A stretch of 64,000 nt of DNA from Microcystis panniformis FACHB-1757 (lineage in GTDB: Bacteria > Cyanobacteriota > Cyanobacteriia > Cyanobacteriales > Microcystaceae). Both the position numbers and the translations under genes were made by a program. Below, piece after piece: positions 35,001-43,518 of the stretch. Every line of letters begins with the position of its first letter. The stretch's first letter is position 1. The notes under the pieces were generated by a model. The model was not told the origin of the DNA and did not search any database. It saw nothing but the letters and a program-made list of their open reading frames with translations. The DNA lies in NCBI RefSeq assembly GCF_001264245.1, contig NZ_CP011339.1:3968001-4032000 (forward strand), given 5' to 3'.

Positions 35001-36182
35001 ATGAGACACATATTTTCCGGAGGAATTTTCATTGCCTCCTGTGTGGGTACAGCCATACTTTGCGATGGGGTGAAGGCCCTTCCTTCTCCCTTAGACATTG
35101 AGGATGCTTCTATTCGGGTATCCCGGGAAAAAATTATCATTAATTCCCCCGTGGAATTAGAGAGGACAGACAGAATTCTGACCGCCAATTCCTTCTCGAC
35201 AACCGAGGGATTAGCCAATAGTAATCTGCCCTCATCCTTAGAAAATAAGTCAGAGAAATCTTCCCGCGATACTTTAGCAACAGAAAAGACCAGGACAATT
35301 TCAACCCTAGAAGAATGGAAGGCGAATCTAGGGACAATGCAAGCGAGTCAGCTTTTACCGGCAGGGAATAATAACGCTCCAGAAGTCGAAAAATGGCAAG
35401 CGCAAGCATCCACCCCCGTTGATACCAATGTTTCCCCCGAATTACAGCGTTTACGTCAAGAGTTTCTGATTGAGGAACCGAAAACCCTTTCTGTGAAACT
35501 GGCAGAATTTGTGGTTGCCCCTAGTGGCAGTATCTCTACTCCCATCGGTTTTGGAGCCAATTTTGGGCAGATTTTCGGTGGTTTCGCTTTCCAGTCGAGA
35601 ACCCGTTTTACCAATCAAGCAGATGGCGGGTTAGCCCTAGGAGTCGGTTTAGGAGAACGCCAGAAAATTGTCGGTTTAGATGTAACTCTGGCGATTTTGA
35701 GCCTTTTTGGTGATAACGCTGGACGGGGCAGTTTTAGCTTTAAAATTCACCGTTCTCTGCCAGAAGGTTTTGCTGTGGCCCTAGGATTTGAAAATGCTAT
35801 TAACTGGGGTGGGACAGATGCCGGTAGCAGTATCTACGGGGTGGTGAGCAAATTTTTTCAGTTCACAGAAACAACGGCAGAACCCTTTAGTCAATTGACG
35901 CTCTCTTTGGGTGTTGGTGGTGGTCGTTTTCGCTCGGAAGGAGCCATCGAAGATGGGGTAAATTCCCTCGGTGTCTTTGCTAGTGCGGGTTTACGAATTG
36001 TTGAACCGGTCTCGGCCATTGTCGAATGGTCGGGTCAAGATTTAAACGCAGGTATTTCCCTGATTCCTTTCCCGAAAGTCCCCTTGACGGTTAACCTTGC
36101 CGGTGCTGATTTAACGGGCAATGCTGGGGACGGCGCTCGCTTCGTCATGAGTATCGGCTACAATTACTTTTTCCCCCGTTAG
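35001..36182 (+). CDS. Secreted protein with beta-barrel-like C-terminus
   Basis: A 393-residue protein from ATG 35001 (the frame is open to TTG 34968). Residues 1-28 form a signal peptide (HIFSGGIFIASCVGTAI core, cleavage near VKA). Residues 30-175 are polar and probably unstructured; residues 180-393 are Gly-rich alternating strands (FGANFGQIFGGFAFQ, LTLSLGVGGGRF) ending in FVMSIGYNYFFPR, an aromatic-rich terminal strand typical of outer-membrane barrels. Probably an outer-membrane or surface protein of unknown role. A second secreted protein gene follows after 47 bp. Confidence 0.65.
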   Translation: MRHIFSGGIFIASCVGTAILCDGVKALPSPLDIEDASIRVSREKIIINSPVELERTDRILTANSFSTTEGLANSNLPSSLENKSEKSSRDTLATEKTRTISTLEEWKANLGTMQASQLLPAGNNNAPEVEKWQAQASTPVDTNVSPELQRLRQEFLIEEPKTLSVKLAEFVVAPSGSISTPIGFGANFGQIFGGFAFQSRTRFTNQADGGLALGVGLGERQKIVGLDVTLAILSLFGDNAGRGSFSFKIHRSLPEGFAVALGFENAINWGGTDAGSSIYGVVSKFFQFTETTAEPFSQLTLSLGVGGGRFRSEGAIEDGVNSLGVFASAGLRIVEPVSAIVEWSGQDLNAGISLIPFPKVPLTVNLAGADLTGNAGDGARFVMSIGYNYFFPR

Positions 36183-36229
36183 TCAGTTTTTACACTATTA
36201 ATTTAGCTTTTTGAATGAGGATAAAGACC

Positions 36230-36829
36230 ATGTTGATGAAATGGTTGACTAATTGGCAAGTTTCCCTAGTGGCGGCGGTTTTGCTGACCAATGCCCTAGT
36301 CTCTCCCGTTATGGCGCAAACCGGCAACCAATCCGATGCCACTGGCCCAATTCTTTCCACCGGTGATTTTGCCGGTCAAACTTTCCCCAGCACCACGACG
36401 GTAACGGGATTTCAGGGGGGAGAACCGGCTCAAATCGCTGTTAATCAGGCGGCTGCTTCTCTGAATACTCTTTTAGCCAGTAATAATTTAACCTCCCCCA
36501 CGGGTACCCCGATTCCCGCAGCCGTTCAGCAATCGCTACTGAGCATCTTAACAGGGGATGCACAGGCGGGTAATAATATCAATGCTGTCATTGCTGCTCT
36601 TTACTCAGCCCCCGGCGCAGCGCCTTTAAATGTTATTGAAGACTTATTGGCCAGCTTAGAGAGACTGCTCAAAGATAAGAAGGTAGTTCCAGCTAAATTG
36701 CTGGCGGCGGTGCGGGCCTATAATGCGATGATTTTAGCCAGTAACGAAGAGTTTCTCCGCAATCCTCCCGCAGAACTACGAGCAATTCAAGCATTCTTAG
36801 CTAAATTGGTGCAACCCACTATTAGCTAA
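36230..36829 (+). CDS. Small secreted protein
   Basis: A 199-residue protein from ATG 36230, chosen because GAGG (36217-36220) is well spaced; an ATG at 36215 is also open. Signal peptide residues 1-30 end at PVMA-QTG. The mature part is helical, with Ala/Asn/Leu-rich stretches and no Cys. Function unknown. It lies behind the beta-barrel-like gene on the same strand and may be co-transcribed. Confidence 0.65.
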   Translation: MLMKWLTNWQVSLVAAVLLTNALVSPVMAQTGNQSDATGPILSTGDFAGQTFPSTTTVTGFQGGEPAQIAVNQAAASLNTLLASNNLTSPTGTPIPAAVQQSLLSILTGDAQAGNNINAVIAALYSAPGAAPLNVIEDLLASLERLLKDKKVVPAKLLAAVRAYNAMILASNEEFLRNPPAELRAIQAFLAKLVQPTIS

Positions 36830-36852
36830 CCGCATTTTCCCTACTGACTTGA

Positions 36853-36888
36853 AAGAGGGTGTGGGGTGTGGGGTGTGGGGTGTAGGGA
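36853..36888. repeat. GGGTGTG array
   Basis: Four to five units of the 7-mer GGGTGTG between two convergent genes. Confidence 0.75.
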
Positions 36889-36939
36889 AGGAAACCTCTT
36901 TCATCTGTGGGGGTGAAAATTTTTTCATCGGGACTGACT

Positions 36940-38145
36940 TCACCATAGTCTCCTTGGATTAGAGGGCTGTGGTGAAGGCTCCACGGTGGGCGCGGTGGTT
37001 GGCTGTGAGGGGGTTAGAGAAGGGGTATTTCCTCCCCCTAAAGATTCTTGGAGCTTGTCTCGCAGTTTTTTGGCGGTATCGGACTTAGGATTAATTTTGA
37101 GAGCTTGTTCGTAGGCGGCCAGCGCCTCTTGGGAGCGTTTCCAGTAGGTCAAGACCAGACCTTTCCCATACCAAGCTTGATAGAGTTGAGCATCGAGTTG
37201 CAAGGCTTTTTCATAGGCGGCATAGGCGAGGGATAATTGTCCTAACCGCCACATTGTATTGCCTTGATTGAGCCAGTTTAGGGGATTAGTATCGTTATTA
37301 TTGGGAACTTGAAAAGCCTTGTATAATTCATCCCCAATTTCTTGCAAAGATAAGGCATTGGGAGGCGAATTTTCGACATTTATCTGCCCTTGAATGCCAG
37401 ACCGGGGTGCTAATTTCAAAAAAGTAGTGATGGGAATAGCGAGACTAAAGCCAATTGGCACGGGAACCTTTTCGATTTTTTCGGCTTCATTTTGTCCGTG
37501 AACCGCAATGACTCGTCCATTGAGATCCAACACTGGACCGCCACTCATGCCCCCATAGGTGACACTGGTATAAACTATCTCATACCCCAACTCTGGGGGA
37601 AATATTTTCAGCAAGGGTGTAATGGCCTTGGGTAGCACTTTCCCCACATTGAACAATCGTTTCCGCTGGCCGATAAATTTCGGGTCCGGCCATCCAGAAG
37701 CAAAAATAAATTGTTCGTCAGCTACTTGATAGTTAGCCAAGGTCGCTAATTGATAATTTTGGTCGCTCTGAAACTGTACGAGAGCTAGATCTACTCCGGG
37801 TAATTTTTTGATGCTATTGTAATCGAGCGGATATTGCTTGCCATCCCAGGTAATAATTTTTAGTTGATCGTAATAGAACTTGCAGGCATCTCTAGCATCT
37901 TTACAGATTACATGACTAGCAGTAAGAACAGTATAAACTTTTCCTTCTTTGGCAATAATCGATCCAGAGCCATTAGCAGTAATTTTCCCATTCGCCCCCT
38001 CTTCTTCTGAGGGGATTAAAACGGTAATCTTTTCAGCAATTTTTTCTATCTGCTCAGTTGTTGATGCCTTAGCAATCTGAGGAGAAACCACAAACACCGC
38101 TAGACCAACTAGGGCGGCGGAAATTTTCAAGAAATTGTTGCTCAT
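36940..38145 (-). CDS. Trypsin-like serine protease with TPR repeats
   Basis: A 401-residue exported protein. Signal peptide 1-27 (cleavage near AKA). The S1/HtrA-type protease domain has H78 (TASHVI), D119 (GVDLAL) and S201 (GGMSGGPV). No PDZ domain follows; instead two to three TPR repeats (about 285-365) and a Pro/Ser/Thr tail that ends in LW. Probably a periplasmic protease with a protein-binding module. It heads a minus-strand cluster lying after a second protease and a COP23 protein, all three ending in a small hydrophobic residue plus Trp. Confidence 0.85.
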   Translation of the reverse strand: MSNNFLKISAALVGLAVFVVSPQIAKASTTEQIEKIAEKITVLIPSEEEGANGKITANGSGSIIAKEGKVYTVLTASHVICKDARDACKFYYDQLKIITWDGKQYPLDYNSIKKLPGVDLALVQFQSDQNYQLATLANYQVADEQFIFASGWPDPKFIGQRKRLFNVGKVLPKAITPLLKIFPPELGYEIVYTSVTYGGMSGGPVLDLNGRVIAVHGQNEAEKIEKVPVPIGFSLAIPITTFLKLAPRSGIQGQINVENSPPNALSLQEIGDELYKAFQVPNNNDTNPLNWLNQGNTMWRLGQLSLAYAAYEKALQLDAQLYQAWYGKGLVLTYWKRSQEALAAYEQALKINPKSDTAKKLRDKLQESLGGGNTPSLTPSQPTTAPTVEPSPQPSNPRRLW

Positions 38146-38174
38146 TCTGGTTTAAAAATACAGTTGAGTGGAAT

Positions 38175-39104
38175 TTACCAGAGTGGTGTGGGAGCGGGAT
38201 TCTTTTCTCTTGGGGTTGACGAGGGTGGAGAAGGAAAATCTTCCGAGAAAGTTGGTTCTCTATGGGTGGGAACCGATGGGGGTGAAACTGCGGGCCGTTG
38301 CCGACTGGAAGCAGATGGAGAAGATGACCCCGATTGCAAAAAAGTCCCGATAGGAATCGCCCAACTTAATCGACTCATTTGTTCCCACAGTGCTGGTGAA
38401 GTCACTGTTCCATCAGCAAAAACGTAGGATTTACCCCAGAGAGGATAAGCATGAATGCCGTTAATACCAATAACTTTACCTTGCCGATTCAGCAGCGGTC
38501 CGCCACTCATGCCATTTTTAATCTTATTGGTGTAGCCGATTTGGTAGCCTCCCGAAAAGGATTTATCACTGAAAAGCGACAGTTTACCCACGGTGAAGGT
38601 AAATCCTTGTTCTGTCGGGCGATCGCCATCGAAGGGAAAGCCAGCGGCGAAAACTTCATCTCCGATAGCGAGATCATCGACATTAGCCAAATCAGCAATA
38701 GAATAAACTTGGCTACTGCGAAAAGAAACTAAGCCTAAATCATAATCATTCAAGCGAACTGTTCTGACCAACTCACCCCGATGTATCTTGCCGTCAGGGG
38801 TTTGTATTTGCCAACCCCGATAGCGATACCGCCCTAAAACATGGTCATTCGTGAGGACTTTGTAGGAACCACCCTGCTTTTCAACTAAAATGCCCGAACC
38901 CCAGCCTTGCCCTGATAACACCTTAACGGTAATTGCTCTGGCTAACTGACGCAGCTGTTGTTCTGAAAGTTGCTGAGAGCTATGGGCATTGGCCTGGTTA
39001 GGTTCCAGAGCAGGAGCATAGCTTTGGACAGCAAGCAAAGGTGTGGACAGTCCCAATAATAAACTGCCCGCACCAGCCAAAATTCTTTTTATAGGCCGAC
39101 TCAC
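38175..39104 (-). CDS. Trypsin-like serine protease with Pro-rich tail
   Basis: A 309-residue exported protein starting at GTG 39104. Signal segment about 8-26. Catalytic triad H88 (TNDHVL), D122 (NDYDLGL) and S200 (NGMSGGPL). The domain ends near 255; the tail is Ser/Pro-rich and ends PTPLW. It has no PDZ or TPR part, and lies 29 bp upstream of the TPR protease on the same strand, so an operon is likely. Substrate unknown. Confidence 0.85.
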   Translation of the reverse strand: MSRPIKRILAGAGSLLLGLSTPLLAVQSYAPALEPNQANAHSSQQLSEQQLRQLARAITVKVLSGQGWGSGILVEKQGGSYKVLTNDHVLGRYRYRGWQIQTPDGKIHRGELVRTVRLNDYDLGLVSFRSSQVYSIADLANVDDLAIGDEVFAAGFPFDGDRPTEQGFTFTVGKLSLFSDKSFSGGYQIGYTNKIKNGMSGGPLLNRQGKVIGINGIHAYPLWGKSYVFADGTVTSPALWEQMSRLSWAIPIGTFLQSGSSSPSASSRQRPAVSPPSVPTHREPTFSEDFPSPPSSTPREKNPAPTPLW

Positions 39105-39120
39105 TTGATTACTATGCTCC

Positions 39121-39221
39121 TATCTATAGAACTAGAAAAGTTTACCAAACAGCGGGCGTTGGGTTTCCTTGCGTCAACCCAACCTACCTTATCTATAGAA
39201 CTAGAAAAGTTTACCAAACAG
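39121..39221. repeat. GTAGG palindrome flanked by 32-bp direct repeats
   Basis: The core CGGGCGTTGGGTTTCCTTGC...CCAACCTACC (39153-39188) lies between two identical 32-bp direct repeats starting TATCTATAGAACTAGAAAAG and ending TTACCAAACAG. The right copy contains the last codons (VW-stop) of the COP23 gene, so the left copy is a duplicate of a gene end. Confidence 0.8.
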
Positions 39222-39834
39222 AACCGCCTGATGGTTTTTGGGGGGGTTGTTCGGGAGAAGTCTCCGGCAGTGGAGAGGGGGACGAACCGGTGGCAGGATT
39301 TGTTTCCACGGGAGCATTTTCTAGGAATTTATTGAAATAGACAATGACAGAATCCGATGAGCTTTCAAACAAAGGCTCGATGGCGCCTGTCTCCCGGAGG
39401 TCGAATAGCTGTTGGATTTTCTCGGTTGCGTCTTCCCCTTTCTTGAGGGTAAATAATAGGTTACTGCTATTTGCCCGTTCTCGTCCATGACTAGGGGAAT
39501 AGATGACCGGCAGACCATTGAGATAGCCAGTGGTAATAATATCAATTCCTCTAGGTCGAGCGTCAAGGGTATTGAATCGTTTAGTTACTTCTAGACACCG
39601 TTGCCGGGGAGTGTAACCGGAACCGCTAGAATAACCAGAAACCCAACGAATCACAGGTTTGCGTTCATTAGAGCCGACTTTGACATAGGTTGTGGGAACT
39701 CCCACATGGGGGCCTGTCACTGGTAAAAGACACTCGAATCTGGCTTGAGCTTGGCTCGGTGATTGTAAGGTCAAGGCAGCTCCTACACCAATCAGAGCAA
39801 TAGTCAGAGTTTTTGTCAAAGTTTGTAATGTCAT
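39211..39834 (-). CDS. COP23-domain secreted protein
   Basis: A 207-residue protein from ATG 39834. Signal peptide 1-30 (SPSQAQA). The body (about 32-175) matches COP23, named for a circadian-oscillating 23-kDa protein of a unicellular cyanobacterium: FECLL near the start, TTYVKV, PVIRWVSG, RQRCLEV with a second Cys likely paired to the first, and LFTLKKG. A Pro/Ser/Glu-rich tail ends GGSVW. It lies 107 bp upstream of two protease genes on the same strand, and the three may act together outside the plasma membrane. Confidence 0.8.
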   Translation of the reverse strand: MTLQTLTKTLTIALIGVGAALTLQSPSQAQARFECLLPVTGPHVGVPTTYVKVGSNERKPVIRWVSGYSSGSGYTPRQRCLEVTKRFNTLDARPRGIDIITTGYLNGLPVIYSPSHGRERANSSNLLFTLKKGEDATEKIQQLFDLRETGAIEPLFESSSDSVIVYFNKFLENAPVETNPATGSSPSPLPETSPEQPPQKPSGGSVW

Positions 39835-39994
39835 TGTCCTTATCCTAATCCTGCAAAGGGACTCTACTATACACTTCAAAGGTAGCTATTATCTCTCCGC
39901 AAAACCAACAAAAGCAAGGCCTTTGCAACAATTCTTATTTTTTTGGATTAGCTTTTCTTCAAACTCCTTTAAGAGAGCAATCAGATGAGTTCGT

Positions 39995-41083
39995 TTACCC
40001 CAAAGCAGACCAAACTTCTAACTTACTGACCACACGACGAATCACCTCATCGGTAAACTCACTCATGGTCATTTGGCCCCCTAAATCGGGGGTTTTTTTG
40101 CCCTCGTGAATAGTTTCAAAGACACTTTCATAAATTGCCCGAGAAGCTTTGCGCGCTTCGCTAGTTTCGATATAACCTAACAAAGCTGCCGAGGCTAAAA
40201 TCATCGCCATGGGATTAGCGATATTTTTGCCCTCTAAAGCCGGGGCCGTGCCGTGGGGAGCTTCTGCCATAATGGTTTTAACCGCTAAGGTCTCCTCATC
40301 AAATCCCAAAACTAAACTTTCGGCCCCGGCAATACTGCCATAGAGTTGCAAGACAAAATCAGATAATAAATCGCCATCGCGATTAAGTGCTGGAATCACC
40401 AAAGCTTCGCCGTCGGTTTGTAAAAGTAGGGCAAAAGTTGCATCAATTAACAGGGGTTGATAACGCACTTCCGGATGTCTTTGGGCCGCCGCGTCTAATT
40501 CCTCTTTAAACATCCCTTCGTAGGTGGCACTAACGGTGAATTTTGGGCCGCCAAATACCCGCGCCCCGGTTTTTTTGGCCTGTTGAAAGGTAAACTCGGC
40601 CACAGCGCGACTGGTAGCCCTAGAAATGCGCGAGGTGCGATAGGCAATTTCATCGCCGGTGGCAGTGGTTTCTCGCCATTCTTTGGCCCCGTAGGCATCG
40701 TCAACGGCCATGCGGACAATGGCAATGGGAGAATAAACGCCCCCAATCGGACGAATACCGGGGATACGGCGACCGATGCGGAGAATTACCTGAGAATTCA
40801 TTGCTTCTCTTAAAATAGCGTTGGGACTGCCCACATCTCCTTTGATTTCTGGGGTGATAGTAGCAGCTTTCAGGGCTAATCCGGTTTTTAGAGTCGCTTC
40901 AGCGGCCTCGTGAACCACTTGATTGTTACTCTGGCGACGCTGGGCTAAACTAAGATCAAAATCGGCAAAGTTAAGGGGTTGACGAATTATCGAGGGTTGT
41001 AATAGTCTCAGGGCTTCTAGTAATAGTTCTTCTCCAGTTTGGTCGCCGTGCATGACCACAATGGTGGGGATATTTTCCGTCAT
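39995..41083 (-). CDS. Isocitrate/isopropylmalate dehydrogenase family protein
   Basis: A 362-residue beta-decarboxylating dehydrogenase homologue. Family motifs are GDQTGEELL at the N-terminus, NRDGDLLSDF (metal-binding Asp) and EAPHGTAPALEGKNIANP (cofactor loop). It differs from canonical LeuB and Icd, e.g. in RIGRRIPGIRP at the substrate loop and a shorter length, so substrate (isocitrate, isopropylmalate or tartrate-like) cannot be fixed. Single gene; 3' end faces the COP23 start through 160 bp. Confidence 0.8.
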   Translation of the reverse strand: MTENIPTIVVMHGDQTGEELLLEALRLLQPSIIRQPLNFADFDLSLAQRRQSNNQVVHEAAEATLKTGLALKAATITPEIKGDVGSPNAILREAMNSQVILRIGRRIPGIRPIGGVYSPIAIVRMAVDDAYGAKEWRETTATGDEIAYRTSRISRATSRAVAEFTFQQAKKTGARVFGGPKFTVSATYEGMFKEELDAAAQRHPEVRYQPLLIDATFALLLQTDGEALVIPALNRDGDLLSDFVLQLYGSIAGAESLVLGFDEETLAVKTIMAEAPHGTAPALEGKNIANPMAMILASAALLGYIETSEARKASRAIYESVFETIHEGKKTPDLGGQMTMSEFTDEVIRRVVSKLEVWSALG

Positions 41084-41199
41084 AATTTTTGAGTTTTAAT
41101 AAAAATTGTCAAGTATATCTTAATGCTTAATTGACCGTTTAATCGGCTAAAAAAGATACTTTTTACCTTAATTAATTCTGTAATTTTATCAATCTTGTA

Positions 41200-41405
41200 A
41201 GTAGCTGGTTATAATTAAATTGAAGATAGATTTTGGGTTTGATCCCCCCTGCCCCCCTTGATAAGGGGGGTGCCGGTAGGCGGGGGATCTACCCTTGATA
41301 AGGGGGGTTCGATCCCCCTGCCCCCCTTGATAAGGGGGGTGCCGGTAGGCGGGGGATCTACCCTTAATAAGGGTGGTTTCTGAAAGTTTTTAACACCTAG
41401 CCACT
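41200..41405. mobile_element. MITE-like element, family A copy 2
   Basis: Same design as 423-594: TA flanks (41198-41199, 41406-41407), ends AGTAGCTGGTTATAATTAAA and AGTGGCTAGG, and an interior with four CCTTGATAAGG-type palindromes. It fills most of the 407-bp spacer between the dehydrogenase and nfu. Confidence 0.7.
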
Positions 41406-41490
41406 TAGAAAAAAATATATAATTAATATTATGCCCGATCGCTAATTAAATTAACAATCGGGCGCTAGTGAGAATTAATTAACCCAAGAT

Positions 41491-41727
41491 TTAGAAAGCT
41501 TGTTCAACTTCGGCAATGTCTGGAATCATTTCCCGGAGACGGCGTTCGATGCCCATTTTTAGGGTCATGGTGGAACTGGGACAGGAACCGCAAGCGCCTT
41601 GAAGACGCAGTTTGACGACTGGCCCGTCGATTTCGACTAATTCCACGTTACCACCATCCGCCATCAGGTAGGGGCGCATTTCATCTAAAACTTGTTCGAC
41701 GTTATCAGGAGTCAGTGTTAAAGACAT
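41491..41727 (-). CDS. nfu: NifU C-terminal domain iron-sulfur scaffold
   Basis: A 78-residue stand-alone Nfu domain with the CGSCPSS motif (Cys 46/49 region) that holds a [4Fe-4S] or [2Fe-2S] cluster between two subunits and hands it to apoproteins, including photosystem I in cyanobacteria. Length and sequence are typical for cyanobacterial NfuA. Both flanks are family-A mini-elements. Confidence 0.93.
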   Translation of the reverse strand: MSLTLTPDNVEQVLDEMRPYLMADGGNVELVEIDGPVVKLRLQGACGSCPSSTMTLKMGIERRLREMIPDIAEVEQAF

Positions 41728-41765
41728 AATCAGCTTCTGGTCAGAGATTTATTACAGTGTAAGTA

Positions 41766-42093
41766 AGTGGTTTCAATTAAATTGAAGATAGATCTTGTCT
41801 TTGATCCCCCCTGCCCCCCTTGATAAGGGGGGTGCCGATAGGCGGGGGGATCTACCCTTGATAAGGGGGGATCCCCCCTTAATCCCCCCCTTATTAAGGG
41901 GGTGCCGATAGGCGGGGGGATCTACCCTTGATAAGGGGGGTGCCGATAGGCGGGGGGATCTACCCTTAATAAGGGGGGCGCCGATAGGCGGGGGATCTAC
42001 CCTTGATAAGGGGGGTTTGATCCCCCCTGCCCCCCTTGATAAGGGGGGTGCCGATAGGCGGGGGGATCCGACAATTTTTAACACCCACCTACT
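41766..42093. mobile_element. MITE-like element, family A copy 3
   Basis: Longest copy (328 bp): TA flanks (41764-41765, 42094-42095), ends AGTGGTTTCAATTAAATTG and AGTAGGTGGGTGTTAAAAAT, and about eight internal CCTTGATAAGG-type palindromes with GCCGATAGGCGGGGG spacers. Copy-number differences between the three copies (172, 206, 328 bp) show internal expansion. A minus frame across it (41773-42084) is repeat translation. Confidence 0.7.
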
Positions 42094-42134
42094 TAGTTAC
42101 TTCAATCCTAACGCTTTTTGGGCGGGGATAACCC

Positions 42135-42782
42135 TTAAGATTCTAAAAGCTGTAGATTGATAAAAGTAAATTCTGTGGTGGATTTTTCGCCCCCCGCGTC
42201 GATTGCGTTAATCACTTGACAGGAGGGTAAATAATAATTACCGATTTTTTCGTAGGTTTCCTTAAAGTCACGTTTTCCCTTTAATTCATCGGTTTTAGCA
42301 TTGCGGAAAATGGCATTATAGCGAATAGAAATATAACCTTCTCCCGTATCGAGACTTTCCTCGGTATTAATAGTAAAAGCCATCGGTCCCATGACTCGAC
42401 TGACTTGACAGATTTCCTGGCCGCGCACTTTATAATTAGACCCCATCGCATCGCCGGTGACAAGAATTTCTACCGCACCGGTGGGATCATCTTGCCCGAA
42501 ATTAAACTGGTTTTTGCCGTGGGAGGCATCAAAATTGCCTCTTTTGCGGTGAGTAACGATGTCGCGCATTTGATTATAGATACTTTCTTGCACTTTCTCG
42601 TCATCAATGCCCGTTACTTCCACACTATAATCGGCATTAACTTGAATTTTGCCTGTATGGACTTCCTCTCCTTGGGTGAGGATAATATCAGCAGTGTAAC
42701 CGGGGAATCCTTCATCCCAAGTGTAACGGTTTTCGTAGGCGGAGCGGAAAATATCTCGGGCGTTCGTCGTGGCTACAGTCAT
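42135..42782 (-). CDS. DUF3386 family protein
   Basis: A 215-residue soluble protein of the DUF3386 family, found in cyanobacteria and plastids; function unknown. It begins ARDIFRSAYENRYTWDEGFPGY and is beta-rich throughout (VEILVTGDAMG, VSRVMGPMAFTINTEE, TEFTFINLQLL). No signal peptide or cofactor motif. Single gene. Confidence 0.8.
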   Translation of the reverse strand: MTVATTNARDIFRSAYENRYTWDEGFPGYTADIILTQGEEVHTGKIQVNADYSVEVTGIDDEKVQESIYNQMRDIVTHRKRGNFDASHGKNQFNFGQDDPTGAVEILVTGDAMGSNYKVRGQEICQVSRVMGPMAFTINTEESLDTGEGYISIRYNAIFRNAKTDELKGKRDFKETYEKIGNYYLPSCQVINAIDAGGEKSTTEFTFINLQLLES

Positions 42783-42969
42783 AATCGCTTTACTTGTGTT
42801 GATAACTCCATTTATATCATTGTCGCTGATTTTTTCGCCTCTGGCCGAGATTTCTAGAAAACTAGATGAATTCCACAGCTTAGGGAAAAGTCAGTTAGAA
42901 TCGATCAATGACCCGTACCTTGCTCGATTGCCATAAATCTAAATAAGCAAAAAATAAACATGAGCAATT

Positions 42970-43215
42970 ATGACAAAATTAAGTCCAAAAGTTACCGCAA
43001 TTATTCGTTCTGGTGAACAACAAGGATATGTAGGTGAATGCGTGGAAATTTCGATTGTCACCCAGGGAAATACCTTAGATGAGGTGGTTAATAATCTCCA
43101 AGAAGCCATTTTACTGCATTTAGAGGGAGAAGACCCCAGGGAGTTCGGTCTAGTTGCCAAACCTTCTCTACAGATTATATTTGAGTTACAGCCAGTAATT
43201 TGTAGGATGGGTTAG
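42970..43215 (+). CDS. HicB-like antitoxin, C-terminus altered by repeat
   Basis: An 81-residue HicB-type antitoxin half-domain: VTAIIRSGEQQGYVGECVEI and VTQGNTLDEVVNNLQEAI with LHLEGE. The final residues VICRMG and the stop come from the GTAGG repeat at 43199, so the native end and any downstream toxin gene are lost. No hicA lies beside it. It might still be made, as the core of the domain is intact. Confidence 0.7.
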   Translation: MTKLSPKVTAIIRSGEQQGYVGECVEISIVTQGNTLDEVVNNLQEAILLHLEGEDPREFGLVAKPSLQIIFELQPVICRMG

Positions 43216-43268
43216 CGGTAGCGTAACCCATGCGGGTGTTGGGTTTCATGCTTCAACCCAACCTACAT
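43199..43268. repeat. GTAGG dispersed palindrome, copy 6
   Basis: Starts TTTGTAGGATGGGTTAGCGG and ends CTTCAACCCAACCTACATTC. It lies at the end of the HicB-like gene. Confidence 0.75.
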
Positions 43269-43319
43269 TCTATCCGGCAAAGACATTATGCTGTTCTTAA
43301 TTTAAATTGCTTGTTGAGA

Positions 43320-43475
43320 AGAGGCAAGAGGCAAGACCCCCAAACCCCCGACATCGGGGTAGGGTTGATTCATGAATCAACCCTACGATGAATCTATCCT
43401 ACTATGAATCTACCCTACCGACATCGGGGGGGGTTTAAGGATAGGCGGTTAAGATACGTCTTAGCTGATCAAAAA
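43320..43475. repeat. dispersed repeat family C, copy 2, with 28-bp palindrome
   Basis: Contains AAGAGGCAAGACCCCCAAAC, GACATCGGGG twice, and ends GGCGGTTAAGATACGTCTTA, in inverse order to 1496-1612. Inside is a perfect 28-bp palindrome (43359-43386) with arms GTAGGGTTGATTCA and core ATTCATGAAT. No gene between 43216 and 43518. Confidence 0.65.
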
Positions 43476-43518
43476 ATCGGGCTAAAATAGAAAAAACTCA
43501 CCCTCAGCGACCAAGGCG

